From the NCBI GenBank assembly GCA_964461025.1, contig CAYWSE010000010.1:6203-70202 (forward strand): 64,000 bases of DNA, given 5' to 3'. The notes under the pieces were generated by a model. The model was given only the letters and a program-made list of their open reading frames with translations, was not told the DNA's origin and ran no database searches. This document shows, one piece after another, positions 1 through 9,032 of the stretch; position 1 is the stretch's first letter, and the number at the start of each line of letters is the position of its first letter. This DNA is from JAHBVL01 sp964461025 (GTDB taxonomy: Bacteria > Chloroflexota > Chloroflexia > Thermomicrobiales > UBA6265). The position numbers and the translations under genes are program-made.

Positions 1-15
1 GAGCCTCTGCTCGCC

Positions 16-393
16 TCACTGTTTGCCGCCTGGCGGTCCGTATTCTTCAAGAAGCCCGGTCGCGCTAGCAAGTAGCTCGGGAAGATGCTTCTCAAGGGTT
101 CGCCAGAGTAGCCGGTAGTTGATTTCGTCGTACTCGTGGACGATGACATTGCGAGTGCCAATTGCACCGCCCAAACCTGGTAGGCGCTTTGCCGTGTCTG
201 GATCGTGGTCTCTGAGGCGGCGGCGGCCCTCGCCGACAATCTCGAAGTATCGCTCGACCGCCGCCCGAGTATCTGCCGCGCTTTCGTCCTTTGTCGAGAT
301 GAAATCCTCATAAGTACTGCCGTCCGCTAGACGGAGAATGGACAAGCCCGCGCTTTGGATATCCCAGAGTAGCTTGGCGGAGTCAGGCCGCAT
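16..393 (-). CDS. hepT: HepT-like HEPN ribonuclease toxin (DUF86)
   Basis: A 125-residue HEPN-domain protein. The HEPN RNase signature R-x4-H-x-Y is visible as RNVIVHEY (Arg81, His86, Tyr88). In characterised HepT/MntA pairs HepT is the RNA-cleaving toxin and MntA neutralises it by adding AMP to the Tyr of this motif. The open frame extends further upstream, but the ATG at 393 gives the normal HEPN N-terminus (MRPDSAKLLWDI) and an 11-base overlap with the upstream mntA gene, which suggests translational coupling because no clear ribosome site precedes it. Function is by family; activity of this copy is inferred. Confidence 0.85.
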   Translation of the reverse strand: MRPDSAKLLWDIQSAGLSILRLADGSTYEDFISTKDESAADTRAAVERYFEIVGEGRRRLRDHDPDTAKRLPGLGGAIGTRNVIVHEYDEINYRLLWRTLEKHLPELLASATGLLEEYGPPGGKQ

Positions 394-685
394 ATAGCGG
401 CTGCTTCGTCGTCTCGACGGCGTGTATGAAGTACGGGTTTCGGAGAAACTCGCGCGAGATGAGTTGGATCTCGCGTCCCAGCACCGCCTCGAGTTGTTCC
501 TTGAGATCAAAATACCGATCGTAGTCGAAACTATCGGGGAACTCGATCAGGAAGTCGACGTCGCTGCGATCGGGATCGAAGTCGTCGGTTACTGCCGAGC
601 CAAAGATCTCCAAGCGGGCAATACCGTATTCTCGGCAGAGTCGGATGATCTCGTCAAGATGTTGTTCGATGGCCGGATGAATCAT
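383..685 (-). CDS. mntA: MntA-like minimal nucleotidyltransferase antitoxin
   Basis: A 100-residue minimal nucleotidyltransferase. The motif GSAVTDDFDPDRSDVDF (Gly29-Ser30, Asp42, Asp44) is the GS-x(n)-D-x-D catalytic signature; here eleven residues separate GS and DVD rather than the usual ten. It is the first gene of the pair and overlaps hepT. The ATG at 685 was chosen over one 48 bases upstream because AGGA lies seven bases before it. The family AMPylates the HepT toxin; that this pair works the same way is inferred from the gene order and the preserved HEPN Tyr. Confidence 0.85.
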   Translation of the reverse strand: MIHPAIEQHLDEIIRLCREYGIARLEIFGSAVTDDFDPDRSDVDFLIEFPDSFDYDRYFDLKEQLEAVLGREIQLISREFLRNPYFIHAVETTKQPLYAA

Positions 686-713
686 TTGAGTGTCCTGATC
701 GATGCGTCGCAGG

Positions 714-745
714 CCGATTCTATAGTGTGGCACGCCACAGAATCC
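714..745 (-). promoter_or_regulatory. Putative mntA-hepT promoter with palindromic operator
   Basis: Read on the minus strand, a TATAGAAT-like -10 element (revcomp around 717-724) lies about 30 bases before the mntA ATG. It adjoins an inverted repeat, TGTGGC at 726-731 with GCCACA at 734-739, flanked by outer arms GATTCT and AGAATC. A palindrome next to the -10 box of a toxin-antitoxin operon fits autoregulation. No convincing -35 element was seen. Confidence 0.45.
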
Positions 746-893
746 AGTGGATCAGAGTTCTAATTAACGCCAACGACTCTACGGCCATTTTGCGATAGTG
801 CAGCGATAGGTTCGACCCCGCCACCACCGATCGGCGTGTGAGTCTGTCTGCCTTGATGGTAGATCACGCCGGCGAGAGTCAGAGGAGAAACCG

Positions 894-2495
894 GTGTTTG
901 GTGATCTGATCTTTGTGAACGGACCGGTGATCACGGTCGATCCCGGCGCTGCGAATGCGGAAGCTGTGGCCGTGAATGGCAATCGGATCGTCGCGGTTGG
1001 CTCGAAGGGGGAAGTACTGAACCTTCGAGGTCCGCAAACGAGGGTGATCGATCTGGAAGGTCGCTGTCTGCTGCCCGGTTTCAATGACAACCACACGCAT
1101 CCGATGTCGTTCGGCGAGGGATTGAGCCATATCGACGCCACTCCGGCCGCGACTCCGACGCTCGCTTCCCTGCAGGAAGCGTTTCGGAAAGGGGCAAAGG
1201 AAACTGCCGCCGGCGGCTGGTTAATCGCCCGTGGGTACGATGACACCCGCCTCGACATTCACAGGCATCCGACGCGCTACGAGCTCGACGAAGCAACGGG
1301 CGACCGGCCAGCCGTGCTGGTTCGCACCTGCGGCCATCTGTGCGTCGCCAATTCCGCGGCACTGCGCATCGGTGGGGTGACGAAGGACACAGCCGATCCG
1401 GTTGGCGGGCAAATCGACCGGGACGAACACGGAGAACCGATTGGACTGCTGCGCGAAACGGCGCAGAGGCTCGTTCGGTCGCACGCACCGGCGCCGGGAA
1501 GAAGCGACATCAAGAACCATCTTCGCGCTGCCGGTGAGCGCTTTCTTGCCTTCGGCATCACCAGTGTCGGTGAAGCCCGCATCCGAGATTCCGACGAATT
1601 CGGCGCCTATCAGGAGCTGGCGCGCGATGGTGAGCTGCCGATGCGCACGTTCACCATGATGATGATCGACGAAACGCTCGATGACCTTTCGCAGCTCGGA
1701 ATGCAGACGGGTTTCGGCGACGCCTGGTTGCGTCTGGGACCGGCGAAGGTCTTTCAGGATGGCTCGGGCGGCGGGCGAACCGCGGCAATGACGGTGGATT
1801 ATCGAAACGATCCAGGCAACCGCGGAATCACGATTTACGAGCAGGACGAACTGAACGAGCGATTCACGCGAGCCCATGCGGCCGGTTTCCAGATGGCGGC
1901 GCATGCGATTGGTGACAGGGCGATCACGATGATTCTCGACGCGTATGAGTCCGCATTGACCGCGCATCCTCGTCCTGATGCGCGACCGCGGATCGAGCAT
2001 TGCGGGATGTGTACGCCGAAGCATCTGGAGCGGATGTCGCGACTGGGTGTGCTGGCGATTCCACAACCTTCCTTTATCTACTACCTCGGGGACTCGTACA
2101 TCGAGAACTTCGCCGACGAGCAGCTGGCGCTTTCCTATCCGGGGCGATCCTGGTTCGATGCGGGGATCGTGGCGGCAGGGAGCTCCGATGTGCCGGTCGT
2201 TTCGGCCGACCCCTTCGTCAACCTGCGATCGGCAGTGACGCGGTTGACGCAGGATGGGCAACGAATGGGTCCGAACCAGGGTGTGACGATCGACGAAGCG
2301 ATTCGGATGTTCACTATCAACGGGGCATTTGCGTCGTTCGAAGAGAGGATCAAGGGGTCGATCACCGAAGGGAAGCTTGCCGATTTGGTCGTGCTCGATC
2401 GCGATCCGCGCACGGTTGAGCCGGAGGAGTTGCACACCCTGCGGGCTCAGTTGACGATGATCGATGGACGGATTGCGTACGAGCGGGGGTCGTGA
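894..2495 (+). CDS. YtcJ-like amidohydrolase (Amidohydro_3)
   Basis: A 533-residue metal-dependent hydrolase of the amidohydrolase superfamily, YtcJ type. The N-terminal beta-sandwich segment runs into the metal-binding NHTHP motif near residue 67, followed by the central KVFQDGSGGG segment, AHAIGDRA and RIEHC, and the C-terminal GSITEGKLADLVVLDRDP typical of the family. The start is GTG at 894, preceded by AGAGGAG with good spacing. Homologues hydrolyse amide or formyl bonds of small molecules; the substrate here cannot be read from sequence. Its stop codon runs directly into heptamer array A. Confidence 0.88.
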   Translation: MFGDLIFVNGPVITVDPGAANAEAVAVNGNRIVAVGSKGEVLNLRGPQTRVIDLEGRCLLPGFNDNHTHPMSFGEGLSHIDATPAATPTLASLQEAFRKGAKETAAGGWLIARGYDDTRLDIHRHPTRYELDEATGDRPAVLVRTCGHLCVANSAALRIGGVTKDTADPVGGQIDRDEHGEPIGLLRETAQRLVRSHAPAPGRSDIKNHLRAAGERFLAFGITSVGEARIRDSDEFGAYQELARDGELPMRTFTMMMIDETLDDLSQLGMQTGFGDAWLRLGPAKVFQDGSGGGRTAAMTVDYRNDPGNRGITIYEQDELNERFTRAHAAGFQMAAHAIGDRAITMILDAYESALTAHPRPDARPRIEHCGMCTPKHLERMSRLGVLAIPQPSFIYYLGDSYIENFADEQLALSYPGRSWFDAGIVAAGSSDVPVVSADPFVNLRSAVTRLTQDGQRMGPNQGVTIDEAIRMFTINGAFASFEERIKGSITEGKLADLVVLDRDPRTVEPEELHTLRAQLTMIDGRIAYERGS

Positions 2496-2548
2496 GTCCG
2501 GGGTCCAGGGTTCAGGGTCCAGGGTCCAGAGATCGTAGGTCGTGGAGC
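2493..2548. repeat. Degenerate heptamer array A
   Basis: Eight consecutive 7-base units starting exactly at the stop codon of the upstream amidohydrolase. The commonest units are CAGGGTC and CAGGGTT, and later units drift to CGTAGGT and CGTGGAG. The 7-base phase is kept although the unit sequence changes along the array. Nothing else was seen between the array and the next gene apart from that gene's ribosome site. Confidence 0.8.
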
Positions 2549-2644
2549 GTACTCCGAGGTTTGAGAGGCATTACGGGCGGGTAGAGGAGGCCGAGGTCGA
2601 ATCGATTAGTGGTAGCTTAGGCTTTCATCATTGCAGGAGGGACC

Positions 2645-3703
2645 ATGAGCGACCACGCAGCGGCTATTCTTTCCATCCTCGACCGGTTCGAGGAGGAGCG
2701 CAACTTTTCTGGCGCATGCCTGGTGCGCATGGGTGACATGGAGCTCGTGCATGAGGCACGGGGTCTGGCGCATCGCGGATTCGGCGTTCCGAACACGGTC
2801 GAAATGCGTTTCGACATCGCTTCGGTGACCAAATTGTTCACCGCCGCGGCGGTCATGCAGCTGGTCGAACAGGGCAAGCTCTCGCTCGATACGAGGCTGA
2901 TGCCGGCGCTGGGGATCAGCGGCACGCCAATCAGCGACGAGGTGACGATCCGGCATTGCCTGACTCATACCTCGGGCATCGCCGACGACGCCGATGAAGA
3001 AAATGATGAGGACTATGAGCTGCTGTTCGTCGACAAGCCGAACTACTCCATCAGGGAAACGCGCGATTTCGTTCCGCAGTGCACATGCAAAGAAGCGAAC
3101 TTCCTGCCGGGAGAGGGAGTGCGCTACAACAATTGCGCATTTGTGTTGACTGGACTGGTGATCGAGTCAGTTACGAACATGCCGTATCGCGACTATGTCC
3201 GTCAGCACATCTTCGCGCCGGCGGGCATGACCGGCGCCGATTTCTGCGCCATGGACAGCGTCTGCCCGAATCTCGCCGAACACTACAAGGATATCGAGCA
3301 CGAGGATGGCTCGATCGAGTGGCGGAAGAACATCTACTCCTATCCACCGGTTGGCTCTCCCGACGGCGGCGCAACCGTCACCTGCGCCGATCTCGACACG
3401 TTCTATCGGGCCATACGCTCGGGCGCGTTGATGAGCGCAGAATCCAGCGCGATCTTGCTTTCTCCGCAAGCGGCGCGACCGGATGACAACTGGCCGAAGT
3501 GGTATGGATTCGGATTCGAGATGGATGTCGATCCCTCCGGGCAGATCACCAAGATCGGCAAAGAAGGGATGAACACTGGCGTCTGCAGTATGACCGCTTG
3601 GTATCCACCGCAGGATGCGGCGGTCATCGTGCTGGCGAATCAGATGTGCAATGTTTGGGACATGGTGGAGGAGATCGAGAGGGAGATAGGAACTGGGAAA
3701 TAG
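2645..3703 (+). CDS. Beta-lactamase-fold serine hydrolase
   Basis: A 352-residue member of the class C beta-lactamase / D-aminopeptidase / esterase family. The SxxK motif is SVTK (Ser60, Lys63), the YxN motif is YNN (Tyr161-Asn163), and HTSG at 108-111 is also typical. No signal peptide or membrane segment is visible, so it is probably cytoplasmic. AGGAGG lies just before the ATG. Esterase or D-amino-acid peptidase activity is more likely than antibiotic resistance, but the substrate is unknown. Its last codons are made from heptamer array B. Confidence 0.88.
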   Translation: MSDHAAAILSILDRFEEERNFSGACLVRMGDMELVHEARGLAHRGFGVPNTVEMRFDIASVTKLFTAAAVMQLVEQGKLSLDTRLMPALGISGTPISDEVTIRHCLTHTSGIADDADEENDEDYELLFVDKPNYSIRETRDFVPQCTCKEANFLPGEGVRYNNCAFVLTGLVIESVTNMPYRDYVRQHIFAPAGMTGADFCAMDSVCPNLAEHYKDIEHEDGSIEWRKNIYSYPPVGSPDGGATVTCADLDTFYRAIRSGALMSAESSAILLSPQAARPDDNWPKWYGFGFEMDVDPSGQITKIGKEGMNTGVCSMTAWYPPQDAAVIVLANQMCNVWDMVEEIEREIGTGK

Positions 3704-3734
3704 GAAATGGCGTTTTTCACCTGTCCCATTTCCC
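3677..3734. repeat. Degenerate heptamer array B with hairpin
   Basis: Units such as AGATAGG and AAATAGG in 7-base phase encode the end of the serine hydrolase, including its stop codon, and continue to about 3711. After a short T-rich stretch the units CTGTCCC and ATTTCCC follow. GGAAATGG and CCATTTCC can pair, so the two halves form an 8-bp hairpin between the genes. The unit ATTTCCC recurs in array E. Confidence 0.65.
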
Positions 3735-3746
3735 AAGGAGGTGATC

Positions 3747-4373
3747 ATGCTTGATTTCAAGAAAGACCCGCTCTACAAGACGAAGCAAACGCCGACGCTG
3801 GTCGATGTGCCGGAGATGGTCTTTGTGATGGTCGATGGTGAGGGCGCCCCGGATGGCAGTGACGAAGCATCGAGCGATTTTCAGCAGGCCATGGCAGCGA
3901 TCTACGGCATCGTCTATGGCATCAAGTTCTGGACGAAGAAGCATCCGGCGCCGCCCGGCTACGACGCCTTCAGCATGCCGCCGATCGAGGCGCTTTGGTG
4001 GATGAAGGACGAGCGTCCGTTCGACCTGGCCAGACCCGGCGACTGGCGCTGGACAGTGATGCATCGGGTACCCGAATTCGTCACGGCGGAGTACTTCGCC
4101 GATGTCGTCGAAGCGGTGGTCGACCAGAAGAAGTCGGACATCTTCCGGTCGGCGCGTCTCGAGGGCTTCACCGAAGGGCAATCTGCTCAGATACTGCATA
4201 TCGGTCCATATGACGAAGAAGCGCCCACGATTGCCAAGCTGCTGGCGTTTGTCGAAGAGAGCGGGTACGTGCCACGCGGCCGGCATCACGAGCTCTACTT
4301 CAACGATCCTCGCCGCACCGCGCCGGAAAAACTGAAAACGATCATCCGGCAGCCGGTTCAAGGGTGGGTGTAG
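3747..4373 (+). CDS. GyrI-like small-molecule-binding domain protein
   Basis: A 208-residue protein of the GyrI-like family, the SOUL/effector-binding fold also found in the C-terminal part of AraC and MerR-type regulators. No DNA-binding domain is present, so it is a stand-alone binding domain. A GTG six bases upstream could extend it, but AAGGAGG ends immediately before that GTG, which places the ATG at 3747 at the proper distance. Some stand-alone members bind or hydrolyse small toxic compounds; nothing specific can be claimed here. Confidence 0.75.
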   Translation: MLDFKKDPLYKTKQTPTLVDVPEMVFVMVDGEGAPDGSDEASSDFQQAMAAIYGIVYGIKFWTKKHPAPPGYDAFSMPPIEALWWMKDERPFDLARPGDWRWTVMHRVPEFVTAEYFADVVEAVVDQKKSDIFRSARLEGFTEGQSAQILHIGPYDEEAPTIAKLLAFVEESGYVPRGRHHELYFNDPRRTAPEKLKTIIRQPVQGWV

Positions 4374-4433
4374 ACTTGGAGCCTCACCGGCAGCGGCAAC
4401 CACGCCTCTCGATCGATACGCGGAGCATCCGTT

Positions 4434-4784
4434 ATGGTCCAGTCAGTTCGACAATCTAAGCCACCTGCTCAGCAGAGTCCCCGCGAATCAGGTGACGATC
4501 AAAGCGGGCAAAGCTTCAATCTGGCAGATCATCTCCGGGCCAACCCAGAGATCGTCTGGGATGATCTTCGCGAACAGGTCACCGGTCTTGCGGAAGCGTT
4601 GATTGCCGCTCGGATGCAGCTTTCAGGGCCAGACGGCGACACGCGCGAGGACATCGTGCTCGATCTCTACGATGAAGAGCTGCTGTTCAAGCGTGAGGCT
4701 CACGAGTTGGGCCCCTTCGAGGACTCTGAGTTCTACGACGCTGTTATCGCGCGTAGGAGAGTCCGTATGCAGGCACAGAAGTAG
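4434..4784 (+). CDS. Hypothetical protein, probable antitoxin partner of the PIN protein
   Basis: A 116-residue acidic, mostly helical protein with a Gln/Ser-rich N-terminus and a Glu/Arg-rich C-terminus. No domain was recognised. It ends seven bases before the PIN-domain gene in the same direction, the position an antitoxin takes in PIN toxin modules, and GGAG precedes the ATG. The antitoxin role is inferred from position only. Confidence 0.55.
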   Translation: MVQSVRQSKPPAQQSPRESGDDQSGQSFNLADHLRANPEIVWDDLREQVTGLAEALIAARMQLSGPDGDTREDIVLDLYDEELLFKREAHELGPFEDSEFYDAVIARRRVRMQAQK

Positions 4785-4791
4785 CCGTTGC

Positions 4792-5298
4792 GTGGCACTA
4801 TACTCAGATGCAACCGCACTCATCGCACTCGGTGAGCTCGGTCAAGTCAGCCTGTTGCGTCATTGGCACGAACCAGTCTTCATCACTCCCAAGGTCAGGG
4901 AAGAAATTCTGTCTTCCGCTTCTCAGGTTGAGCGCGCCATGGAGAGCGGCTGGTTGCGCATTGCGCAAACGGATCCTGACCGAGTTGGTCAGATCATGGA
5001 AGACGGCAATCTTCATCGCGGCGAAGCGGAGGTCATTGAGGCAGCCACTCGGATCGACTTCTTCAACTCAACCATACTCGTCGACGAAGCCAGAGCGTTT
5101 CGCTACGCGACGATCAGAACCGAGCTCGTAGTGTTCTCCCTGCCTCAGATGCTTCATCAACTCGAGCGCCAGGGCGATCTGGCATCATGCCGAGAAGTCA
5201 TGGAGATTCTGGTAGCGAGTGGCACGTATCGTTGGGCGAAGCGAGCCCGTCAGCACTACGTAACCTGGTGTGCGCGAGAGGGTCTTGAGCCTGTCTGA
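4792..5298 (+). CDS. PIN-like nuclease toxin (DUF3368 type)
   Basis: A 168-residue PIN-like protein with the acidic residues expected of the fold: Asp6 in YSDATALIALG, Glu37/Glu38 in KVREEIL, the GEAE stretch near 77-80 and Asp98 in ILVDEARA. DUF3368-type PIN proteins are predicted RNases of toxin-antitoxin modules and usually follow a small partner gene, as here. The frame is open upstream, but that part overlaps the previous gene and does not resemble the family, so the GTG at 4792 is preferred. No strong ribosome site is visible. Confidence 0.7.
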   Translation: MALYSDATALIALGELGQVSLLRHWHEPVFITPKVREEILSSASQVERAMESGWLRIAQTDPDRVGQIMEDGNLHRGEAEVIEAATRIDFFNSTILVDEARAFRYATIRTELVVFSLPQMLHQLERQGDLASCREVMEILVASGTYRWAKRARQHYVTWCAREGLEPV

Positions 5299-5366
5299 GT
5301 GGCCCGGAACGGCCATTCCGTCCGCAACTCAGTTCTCGCATGCCCAATAGAAAGGGGACTGAGCCA

Positions 5367-6254
5367 ATGACCAAAGCAGGCGTCTATCTGCCAGTCGGGA
5401 TTCAAGGGGAGTACGCTGGTCGGGACGCGGCGTACATGTGGGAGCGGGTAACGCATCTGGCCAGGCTCGCTGAGGAGCTCGGGTTTCAAGCGATTCGGGT
5501 GCCCGATCATCTGACGAACTGCCGGGCCGATGACGAGGCGCCGACGCTCGAGGTGTTTGGCGTGCTCTCGGCCGTCGCCGCAATCACGACGAAGCCGACG
5601 CTCGGGCAATCGGTGCTTTGCGCGGCGTTTCGTAATCCCGGTTACCTGATGAAGCAGGTCACCACGCTCGACGCAATCAGCGGCGGGCGGGCCGAGCTGG
5701 GGCTTGGGGCGGGTTGGTGGGAACCGGAGTGGCGGCAATACGGCTACGGATTTCCACCGAACAAGGAGAAACTGCATATCCTGAAAGAGACGCTCGAAGT
5801 CGCCACTCGCATGCTGAGGCCGGGCCGGGCCACATACGAAGGAAGCTGGATCACCATCGACAATGCCGTCTGCGAGCCGAAGGGGTATCCGGGTCACACG
5901 ATTCCGATCATCATCGGCGGCAATGGGCAGAACGTCACCTGGCGGCTGGCGGCGAAGTACTGTGATGAGTTGAATCTTTCCGGCCCGACGGTCGATCAGG
6001 CCCGCGAGTGGCTGCCGATCATCGCCCAGCGCTGTGAGGAGATCGATCGCGACCCGGCGACGCTGCGGATCTCCGCCCAGATGTGGTGGAACAAGCCGGG
6101 GACTCAGGAGCGGTCGCGCGTCGAGCAGCTGGAAGAGCTGCGGGACCTGGGGTTCTCGCACCTGTTCACTGATTTCAAGGAATCGGCTGATACAGACGAG
6201 CCCTTCCTGTCGTGGGCAGAGGATTGCCGGTCTGCCGGACTGGAGATGCATTGA
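5367..6254 (+). CDS. LLM-class flavin-dependent (probably F420) oxidoreductase
   Basis: A 295-residue luciferase-like monooxygenase with the TIM-barrel pattern of the family: GVYLPVG at the N-terminus, AEELGFQAIRVPDHL, the ISGGRAELGLGAGWWEPEW signature and PIIIGGNG. Many homologues use reduced coenzyme F420 or FMN to oxidise small organic compounds. The start at 5367 is chosen because AGGGG precedes it; the ATG 27 bases upstream has no ribosome site. The substrate is unknown. Confidence 0.85.
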   Translation: MTKAGVYLPVGIQGEYAGRDAAYMWERVTHLARLAEELGFQAIRVPDHLTNCRADDEAPTLEVFGVLSAVAAITTKPTLGQSVLCAAFRNPGYLMKQVTTLDAISGGRAELGLGAGWWEPEWRQYGYGFPPNKEKLHILKETLEVATRMLRPGRATYEGSWITIDNAVCEPKGYPGHTIPIIIGGNGQNVTWRLAAKYCDELNLSGPTVDQAREWLPIIAQRCEEIDRDPATLRISAQMWWNKPGTQERSRVEQLEELRDLGFSHLFTDFKESADTDEPFLSWAEDCRSAGLEMH

Positions 6255-6367
6255 TTCTGCCGGTAGGCACCGGGCGCCTCTGTTGCACATGAGCCGGGGC
6301 GAGGCATCGCTTCCGGATTGGTTATGTGCAGTATCGAGAGAGTCGCTCGCCGCAGACTCCCTCGTGC

Positions 6368-6649
6368 CTAGGCCTTGCCCAGCATACGCGCCAGGCGACC
6401 GACGTTGATCGACCAGCCGATTCCCCAGACCATTGGAGTGAGGATTCTGTCCTGATCGGGATTCCACCAGCTCGCCTTGATTCGCTCCAGATTGGGAATC
6501 CGGAACTCATACGGTACGAACCCGGCTACTTCGCCCGACCAGGTCCGCTGATCGGCCGGCTTGTTCATTTCCTTCCGCAGAACGGCGATGACCAAGGCGA
6601 TGCTCAGAAGCTTGCCAAAACGATTTGACCAACGAAACAGTACTCTCAT
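6368..6649 (-). CDS. DUF5808 domain protein
   Basis: A 93-residue protein with a hydrophobic N-terminal stretch (KLLSIALVIAVL), then a C-terminal segment with WWNPDQDRILTPMVWGIGWSINVG, which matches the DUF5808 pattern of Asn-Pro-Asp, a basic turn and GxGWxxN. The longer open frame upstream is not needed: GGAGA lies seven bases before the ATG at 6649. It is transcribed away from the neighbouring amidohydrolase. Function unknown; probably membrane-anchored. Confidence 0.7.
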   Translation of the reverse strand: MRVLFRWSNRFGKLLSIALVIAVLRKEMNKPADQRTWSGEVAGFVPYEFRIPNLERIKASWWNPDQDRILTPMVWGIGWSINVGRLARMLGKA

Positions 6650-6921
6650 GAAATTGTCTCCACGTTTTCGAAAAACCCATCGCTGTAGTTCTACACGAAT
6701 TTGATCATTTTCACGACGTTTCTGCCGAAAAGACTGACAGGAGACTCCCCGTTCCAGCTGGGCTGGTTTTTGCTCTTCGGTAAAACCTGACAGCATGGCG
6801 CCAGTCAAAGCAAGGACCGGCACTCTCGCGCAGTACAGGCAACGAAAGCGAATCACGCCGCTCGCCGCAAGGGTGCGATACTCCCTGAATCGACCGCTCA
6901 CTACGTGGAAGGGATCGAACC

Positions 6922-8070
6922 GTGTCGACGTACGATCTTCTCATTTCCGGCGGGAATCTGATCGATCGGGCGCAAGGGATCAACGGTCGGCGGGACATCG
7001 CGTTCAAAGGCGGCAAAGTAGCGGTGGTCGCCGAGCACATAGATCCAGCGGAGGCAACGAAAACGATCGATGCCAGTGGCAAGATCGTGTCGCCGGGATT
7101 GATCGACGCGCACGTGCACGTCTACGAGGGGGTGTCACACTATGGCATCAATGCCGATGCGACCTGTCTTGCCCACGGCGCCACCACAGTTGTCGATGCC
7201 GGGTCGGCCGGGCATGACACGTTCAAGGGCTTCCGCAAGTACATCATCGAAGCGAGCGAAACGCGCATTCTCGCCCACGTGAACATCTCATCGATGGGGA
7301 TGATCGCGGAAGAGGTCGGCGAGCTCGACGATATCAAATGGGCCAGCGTACCGAAAGCGCTGCAAACAATCGAGGCGAACCGCGATGTCGTGCTCGGCGT
7401 CAAAGTCCGGTTGACGAAGTACCTCAACTGCAGCGAATCGGCAGGGATCAGGCCCCTCTATCTGGCCCGGGAAGCGGCCGACGCGGCTGGGTTGCCGTTG
7501 ATGATCCATCCGCAGGATTCGTGGGCGGAGTCGCTCGACGAGGTGCTCGACGTGTTGCGCGGCGGCGACATGATGACCCACATGTATCACGGGATGCGGC
7601 ATGGGATTCTCGATGATGACGGGAAGATCCGCAAGTGCGTGCTCGACGCGCGCGACCGTGGGGTGATCTTCGATGTCGGCCATGGGGCGGGGTCGTTCAG
7701 CTGGGATGTGTGCGAGACAGCGCTGGCCCAGGAGTTCGAGCCGACTACGATTTCGTCCGATCTGCATGCCCACAATGTCGAGGGACCGGTTTACGACCTG
7801 GTGACGACAGTGAGCAAGTTCCTGCTGCTAGGGATGTCGCTGGAGGACGCTCTGGCGAAGGTCACCGAAGTGCCGTCGCGGGTCGCGGTCGGCAATCACA
7901 CCGGTTTGGGAACCCTGGCGCCCGGGTCCGAGGGAGATGCCGTGGTGCTGGAGATGGAGGAAGGGGACTTCTCGTTCCTCGACTCTCGATGGGTCGAGCG
8001 GAAGGGAACGTCGCGGCTGGCGGTGCGCAACGTCGTGAAGGCCGGCCAGGAGATTCAACGAGCCGCTTGA
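6922..8070 (+). CDS. Amidohydrolase/deacetylase family metallohydrolase
   Basis: A 382-residue amidohydrolase of the dihydroorotase-like deacetylase group. Metal-binding motifs are GLIDAHVHVY (residues about 59-68), a central VKVRLTKYL segment holding the lysine that is carbamylated in this group, MIHPQ, THMYHG and ISSDLHAHN. Homologues act on N-acetyl or cyclic amide substrates, so the gene fits the amide-degrading theme of the window. Translation starts at GTG 6922 after GGAAGGG. Only 26 bases separate it from the convergent HAD gene. Confidence 0.85.
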   Translation: MSTYDLLISGGNLIDRAQGINGRRDIAFKGGKVAVVAEHIDPAEATKTIDASGKIVSPGLIDAHVHVYEGVSHYGINADATCLAHGATTVVDAGSAGHDTFKGFRKYIIEASETRILAHVNISSMGMIAEEVGELDDIKWASVPKALQTIEANRDVVLGVKVRLTKYLNCSESAGIRPLYLAREAADAAGLPLMIHPQDSWAESLDEVLDVLRGGDMMTHMYHGMRHGILDDDGKIRKCVLDARDRGVIFDVGHGAGSFSWDVCETALAQEFEPTTISSDLHAHNVEGPVYDLVTTVSKFLLLGMSLEDALAKVTEVPSRVAVGNHTGLGTLAPGSEGDAVVLEMEEGDFSFLDSRWVERKGTSRLAVRNVVKAGQEIQRAA

Positions 8071-8096
8071 TCGACCTGGTCATACCTGTGTTTCGA

Positions 8097-8786
8097 CTAC
8101 CCGCAACTGTCTGTCACCGAGACGATATCAAGTACTTCCAGGAGTGAGGTGATCTCGTAGTCGGGTTCGGAGACTTCGGATCCCGGCTTTCCTGCTCGAT
8201 TGATCCACGCTACGGCGATGCCCGCGTTTCTCGCACCTTGGATATCGCTCGTTCGAGAGTCGCCAACATGAAGTACTTCGCTTGGTGAAAGCTTCATTGC
8301 CTTGAGCGCGATATCAAACATCTCTCTTCGGGGTTTGTAGGCACGGGCATTGTCGCTTGTGACAAGGAATTGAGTTTCAAGCTTGTGGAGATCCATGGCT
8401 GCCTCAATGTCTACCCGGTCGATGTTCGACACAACGCAAACCGGGATTGGGATCTTTTCCAGGAAGGGCAGAGTGTCCTCGAACAACGGTGACGTAACCC
8501 AATGATCGAACTGCAAACTGATCAGTGATTCAGGACTAAGAGGAGACGCGAACTGTTCCAGTGTTTCCAGCAGAGACTGAAAGGCAAGCTCTCGCTGTGA
8601 GCGGAACGTGTCGAGATACGCCCTCGAACACTTTCCGGAGAATAAACTCCACCAGGCAGAAGCGATGTCTTCCAGAGTCGGCCGCTGAGGCGATGTTTCC
8701 TGGATCTGCAGACAAATGCTCTGAATGACTTCGTCGTCCTCGTGCACCATCGTTCCGTAGAAATCGAGGAGGATTCCGCGGTACAT
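8097..8786 (-). CDS. HAD-superfamily hydrolase (subfamily IA)
   Basis: A 229-residue HAD phosphatase. Motif I is LLDFYGTMV, where Tyr replaces the usual acid/base Asp of DxD, as in several YjjG-like relatives. Motif II is CVVSNID, motif III has the Lys of YKPRREMF, and motif IV is HVGDSRTSDIQGARNAG. The start at 8786 follows GGGAG. The missing second Asp may alter phosphatase chemistry. The substrate is unknown. Confidence 0.85.
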   Translation of the reverse strand: MYRGILLDFYGTMVHEDDEVIQSICLQIQETSPQRPTLEDIASAWWSLFSGKCSRAYLDTFRSQRELAFQSLLETLEQFASPLSPESLISLQFDHWVTSPLFEDTLPFLEKIPIPVCVVSNIDRVDIEAAMDLHKLETQFLVTSDNARAYKPRREMFDIALKAMKLSPSEVLHVGDSRTSDIQGARNAGIAVAWINRAGKPGSEVSEPDYEITSLLEVLDIVSVTDSCG

Positions 8787-9004
8787 GCTTACTCCCTTAG
8801 TCCACCATTGTCACTGACGCTGACACACAGAAGCCGTCCCCGGATCCCACAGGAACACGGGCACCGATGGAGGACACCGTGACGCGTTATTCTCTATGAA
8901 GCTTTCTTCATTAGTCTCTCATCCAACCACACCGTCTCCCGGAACGAGCAGCCACGGGGGTCTGGCTACGGAAAAAGGAAAGACAACAGAGTCATGTCGC
9001 AATG

Positions 9005-9024
9005 CTGATCGGAAGGCCGATCAG
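9005..9024. terminator. Hairpin after the peptide-importer permease gene
   Basis: CTGATCGG at 9005-9012 and CCGATCAG at 9017-9024 form an 8-bp stem with a 4-base loop, just downstream of the dppC-like stop codon. No T-run follows, so it may act as a mRNA 3' stabiliser or a weak terminator. The rest of the interval 8787-9032 shows nothing recognisable. Confidence 0.4.
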
Positions 9025-9032
9025 ATTGGAGG

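Noticed and set aside
1221..2435. 404-codon open frame on the minus strand opposite the YtcJ-like amidohydrolase
   Set aside because: Mirror of the real gene's codon pattern, with His/Arg-rich meaningless product.
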